Assembly: GCA_030623665.1 (NCBI GenBank)
Contig: JAUXLO010000081.1
Location: 1 to 7,904 of the forward strand
DNA length: 7,904 bases
Origin: Planctomycetota bacterium
GTDB taxonomy: Bacteria > Planctomycetota > Brocadiia > Brocadiales > Bathyanammoxibiaceae
Direction of reading: 5' to 3'
The notes beneath the pieces are model-generated. The model saw nothing but the letters and a program-made list of their open reading frames with translations, searched no databases and was not told the DNA's origin. Positions 5,600-7,904 of the stretch are shown piece by piece. A program made the translations under genes and the position numbers. Every line of letters starts with the position of its first letter. Within the stretch, counting starts at the first letter, position 1.

Positions 5600-6973
5600 A
5601 TGGCTGAAAGGGTGGTAAAAATAGGTCTTCTGGGGTCGGGCACCGTCGGTGAGGGAGTCCAGGATATAATCTTCGGCGACGGCAAGGAGCTTGCAAAGAG
5701 ACTCGATTGCCGGCTGGAGATAGAAAAGATATACACCAGGTCGCCAAAGAGCAAACACTGGCATGACAAATTCCCTGATAAATTCACCAGCAGACCCGAT
5801 GACATAATAAACCACCCTGAGATATCCATCGTGGCAGAGGCGCTGGGGCTGGAAAGGCCGGAGGATGCCAAACTGGTGGCCTCTTATATCATCAAGGCCC
5901 TGCAGGCCGGTAAGTCAGTAGTAACCGCCAATAAGGCGGTGCTGGCCGCTTACGGGCAAAAGATCCACTCCGCCGCCCGCAAGAACAATACACAACTGCG
6001 CTTCGAGGCATCGGTGGCCGGGGGCATACCCATCATCCGCACCCTCGGTGAGGGGCTTGCATCTGACAACGTCACCGGGCTCTATGGCATCCTCAACGGC
6101 ACCTGCAACTATATACTCTCCGGCATCCGCAATGAGGGTAAAACCTTTACCGACGCCCTCCGCCAGGCCCAGAAGCTGGGCTACGCCGAGACCAACCCGG
6201 AGGCCGACATAAAGGGGTACGATACCAGAGACAAGATAATGGTACTCCTGCAGCTCCTCTACGGCATCTTTGTCAAGAAAGACGACGTGGCCACAGAGGG
6301 TATAGAGTCTCTCGAGAAGATTGACTTTGATTATGCGAGCCGGAAGCTCGGCACAAATATAAAGCTCCTTGGTTCTATCACCAGGTCGGGAGGGGAAGTA
6401 ACAGCCACCGTATCCCCCATAATGATAAATGACGGCCACGTACTCTCCAGAGTAAATGGCGCCCTTAACGCCGTCCTGATAGACAGCAGGCACTGCGAGA
6501 CCATGTGCCTTGTCGGTAAAGGCGCCGGGGCAGGCCCGACGGCCAATTCCATAGTCTCGGACATAATCTCTATCGCAAGCGGCGCCCATTTTGGTCCGTG
6601 CGCAGCGCCCCTGAAGTTTAACCGGCACCTGGACAAGGACGGACTGTACAGATACTACCTGCGCTTTTTGGTCATGGACAGGGCCGGTATAGTAAGCGAT
6701 ATCCTGGGCCATCTGAAAAACAATCAGGTAAACGTGGACGAGGTACTCCAGCTCAAGCACTCTGCCGAAGAAAAGGTCTATTTCAGGGAAAAGCTCGGCG
6801 TAAAGTGTGACCCGGATAAGATACTCCCGTTTATTATAACCCTCGATCCCAGCAAGGAGTCTGCCGTAAACAAGGCGGTGAAACAGATAAAGGCAAAGGG
6901 GCAGGACTTTATGCTCATAGAGCCCGTTGTTATAAAGATACTTCCCGACCTTCCCGACGTAACAGGAGTATAG
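5600..6973 (+). CDS. hom: Homoserine dehydrogenase
   Basis: The enzyme reduces L-aspartate-4-semialdehyde to L-homoserine with NAD(P)H, at the branch toward threonine and methionine. The 457-residue protein has the three expected parts. The N-terminal Rossmann domain has 'GLLGSGTVGEGV' (9-20) and 'VVTANKAVLA' (107-116, Asn111 and Lys112). The catalytic domain has 'ASVAGGIPIIRTL' (137-149), 'GILNGTCNYIL' (163-173) and 'GYAETNPEADIKGYDTRDK' (194-212). Glu197, Asp203, Asp208 and Lys212 there match the conserved substrate and catalytic residues of the family. The C-terminal part contains an ACT-like region, 'RFLVMDRAGIVSDILGHL' (355-372), which in relatives can bind threonine or other effectors. 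It is slightly longer than many bacterial copies (about 430-440). An AAAGGA at 5582-5587 lies 12 nt before the ATG, a rather long spacing. The ALDH gene follows after 22 nt, probably in the same operon. Confidence 0.95.
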   Translation: MAERVVKIGLLGSGTVGEGVQDIIFGDGKELAKRLDCRLEIEKIYTRSPKSKHWHDKFPDKFTSRPDDIINHPEISIVAEALGLERPEDAKLVASYIIKALQAGKSVVTANKAVLAAYGQKIHSAARKNNTQLRFEASVAGGIPIIRTLGEGLASDNVTGLYGILNGTCNYILSGIRNEGKTFTDALRQAQKLGYAETNPEADIKGYDTRDKIMVLLQLLYGIFVKKDDVATEGIESLEKIDFDYASRKLGTNIKLLGSITRSGGEVTATVSPIMINDGHVLSRVNGALNAVLIDSRHCETMCLVGKGAGAGPTANSIVSDIISIASGAHFGPCAAPLKFNRHLDKDGLYRYYLRFLVMDRAGIVSDILGHLKNNQVNVDEVLQLKHSAEEKVYFREKLGVKCDPDKILPFIITLDPSKESAVNKAVKQIKAKGQDFMLIEPVVIKILPDLPDVTGV

Positions 6974-6981
6974 TTCCTGAG

Positions 6982-6988
6982 AAAGGAG
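6982..6988 (+). promoter_or_regulatory. Ribosome binding site AAAGGAG for the aldehyde dehydrogenase gene
   Basis: AAAGGAG lies 7 nt before ATG 6996 and is the best Shine-Dalgarno match in the window. It supports 6996 over the in-frame ATG at 7077, which would remove a basic 27-residue N-terminal extension. Confidence 0.85.
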
Positions 6989-6995
6989 TGATAAA

Positions 6996-7904
6996 ATGCC
7001 CACCAAGACAGCGTCAAGGCTGAAGAAAAGACCAAAATCTAGTCCAAGACTTCCCATAAAAATAAAGCCCGGAAAGATGCTTATTGACGGCAAGTGGCTG
7101 AACTCCCGCTCAGGCAGGACCTTTAAGACCATAAACCCTGCCACCGGCCAGGTGCTCACAAAGATAGCAGAGGGCAACAGGAGGGACGTGGACCTCGCAG
7201 TAAAGGCGGCCCGAAAGGCCTTTGAGTCAGGACCCTGGCCTGAGATGGACGCACGCGACCGCGGCCGCATACTTGCAAGGGCTGCAGAACTAGTAGAAAA
7301 AAATCTGGATGAGCTGGCGCTCCTTGAGACCCTTGACAACGGCAAGCCCATCAGGGAATCACGTACCGTAGACGTGCCGTATACTGCAGACACGCTCTTT
7401 TACTATGGCGGCTGGGCCGATAAGATCCACGGCGAGACCATCCCCGTCAGGGGCAACATGTTCAACTATACGCTGAGGGAGCCCGTAGGTGTTGTGGCGC
7501 AGATTATCCCCTGGAATTTTCCACTGTTGATGGCCGCCTGGAAGCTGGGGCCGGCGCTGGCCTGCGGGAACACGGTGGTGCTTAAGCCCTCCAAATTTAC
7601 CACACTCACCTGCCTCAGGCTTGGCGAACTCCTCATGGAGGCCGGTCTCCCTAAAGGCGTGCTCAACATAGTCACGGGCCCCGGCGAGACCGTGGGTGTG
7701 GCGCTCGCCAGACACCCTGAAGTAGACAAGGTGGCCTTTACCGGGGAGACATCTACGGGAAAGGATATAATGCGCGCCTCCGCCGCTACACTTAAGCGCG
7801 TTTCGCTGGAGCTGGGAGGCAAGTCGCCAAATATAGTCTTTGCCGATGCCGATAAAGAGGAGGCCGTAAAGGGCGCACTAACGGGCATATTTTTTAACCA
7901 GGGA
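6996..7904 (+). CDS. Aldehyde dehydrogenase family protein (3' end outside window)
   Basis: The first 303 residues of an NAD(P)+-dependent aldehyde dehydrogenase are visible; family members usually have about 480-500. The superfamily oxidises aldehydes to carboxylic acids. Landmarks are 'INPATGQVL' (46-54), 'LETLDNGKP' (110-118), '[13 protein letters not shown]' (165-177, oxyanion-hole Asn174), 'VLKPSK' (195-200, cofactor-binding Lys197), '[11 protein letters not shown]' (246-256) and '[12 protein letters not shown]' (271-282, general-base Glu272). The window ends at 'FFNQG', where the family normally continues with Gln-x-Cys, so the catalytic cysteine lies just outside. 'FTGET' in place of the commoner 'FTGST' recalls AldB/ExaC-type enzymes. 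Residues 1-27 form a basic extension (10 Lys/Arg) before the usual N-terminus. It follows hom by 22 nt, so co-transcription is likely. The substrate cannot be inferred. Confidence 0.93.
   Translation, partial: MPTKTASRLKKRPKSSPRLPIKIKPGKMLIDGKWLNSRSGRTFKTINPATGQVLTKIAEGNRRDVDLAVKAARKAFESGPWPEMDARDRGRILARAAELVEKNLDELALLETLDNGKPIRESRTVDVPYTADTLFYYGGWADKIHGETIPVRGNMFNYTLREPVGVVAQIIPWNFPLLMAAWKLGPALACGNTVVLKPSKFTTLTCLRLGELLMEAGLPKGVLNIVTGPGETVGVALARHPEVDKVAFTGETSTGKDIMRASAATLKRVSLELGGKSPNIVFADADKEEAVKGALTGIFFNQG

Noticed and set aside
5915..7393. A 492-codon open frame on the - strand across hom and the ALDH start
   Set aside because: Over hom it shares codon boundaries with the sense frame, so its stops would require TTA, CTA or TCA codons in hom, which this genome appears to avoid. 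The sense strand carries two unmistakable enzymes, and the antisense translation has no recognisable domain.

Overview
The window is ordinary chromosomal sequence from a Gram-negative-type bacterium. It holds the end of a lipopolysaccharide/surface-polysaccharide locus, followed by an amino-acid/aldehyde metabolism pair. All supported genes lie on the + strand, densely packed, with Shine-Dalgarno sites at several starts. Frequent ATA (Ile) and AGG (Arg) codons and a mid-range GC content do not suggest an enterobacterium. Anaerobic or environmental lineages (Planctomycetota, Nitrospirota, Desulfobacterota) are possible, but this is a weak guess. The Gram-negative call rests mainly on the partial Kdo/WaaP-type kinase tail at the left edge.

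Layout. 1-219 is the C-terminal end of a probable LPS core (Kdo/WaaP-family) kinase. 227-1357 is a GT4 (GT-B fold) glycosyltransferase. 1421-2392 is a GT2 (GT-A fold) glycosyltransferase with a C-terminal hydrophobic segment. 2448-2903 and 3067-3516 are two tandem paralogous, short RmlC-like dTDP-sugar epimerases, separated by a 163-nt more AT-rich gap that carries a candidate promoter. 3513-4538 is an extended SDR (NAD-dependent epimerase/dehydratase). 4539-5405 is an RmlD-type dTDP-4-dehydrorhamnose reductase. 5406-5599 is a non-coding gap with an imperfect inverted repeat and a good promoter candidate. 5600-6973 is homoserine dehydrogenase with a C-terminal ACT-like region. 6996 to the right edge is the N-terminal two thirds of an aldehyde dehydrogenase, cut just before its expected catalytic cysteine.

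How the genes fit together. The two epimerase-like proteins, the SDR and RmlD look like the late steps of a nucleotide-activated (probably dTDP) deoxysugar pathway, and the two glycosyltransferases probably use that sugar or neighbouring ones in LPS assembly. The SDR start overlaps the preceding stop (ATGA), and rmlD starts on the base after the SDR stop, so 3067-5405 reads as one translationally coupled block. RmlA and RmlB are not in the window. The SDR lacks the Asp-Glu active-site signature of RmlB, so the sugar made is not settled. The hom-ALDH pair appears to be a separate transcription unit.

I see no CRISPR array, transposon, tRNA/rRNA gene or clearly novel system. The most interesting item is the diverged tandem RmlC-like pair and the unresolved sugar product.
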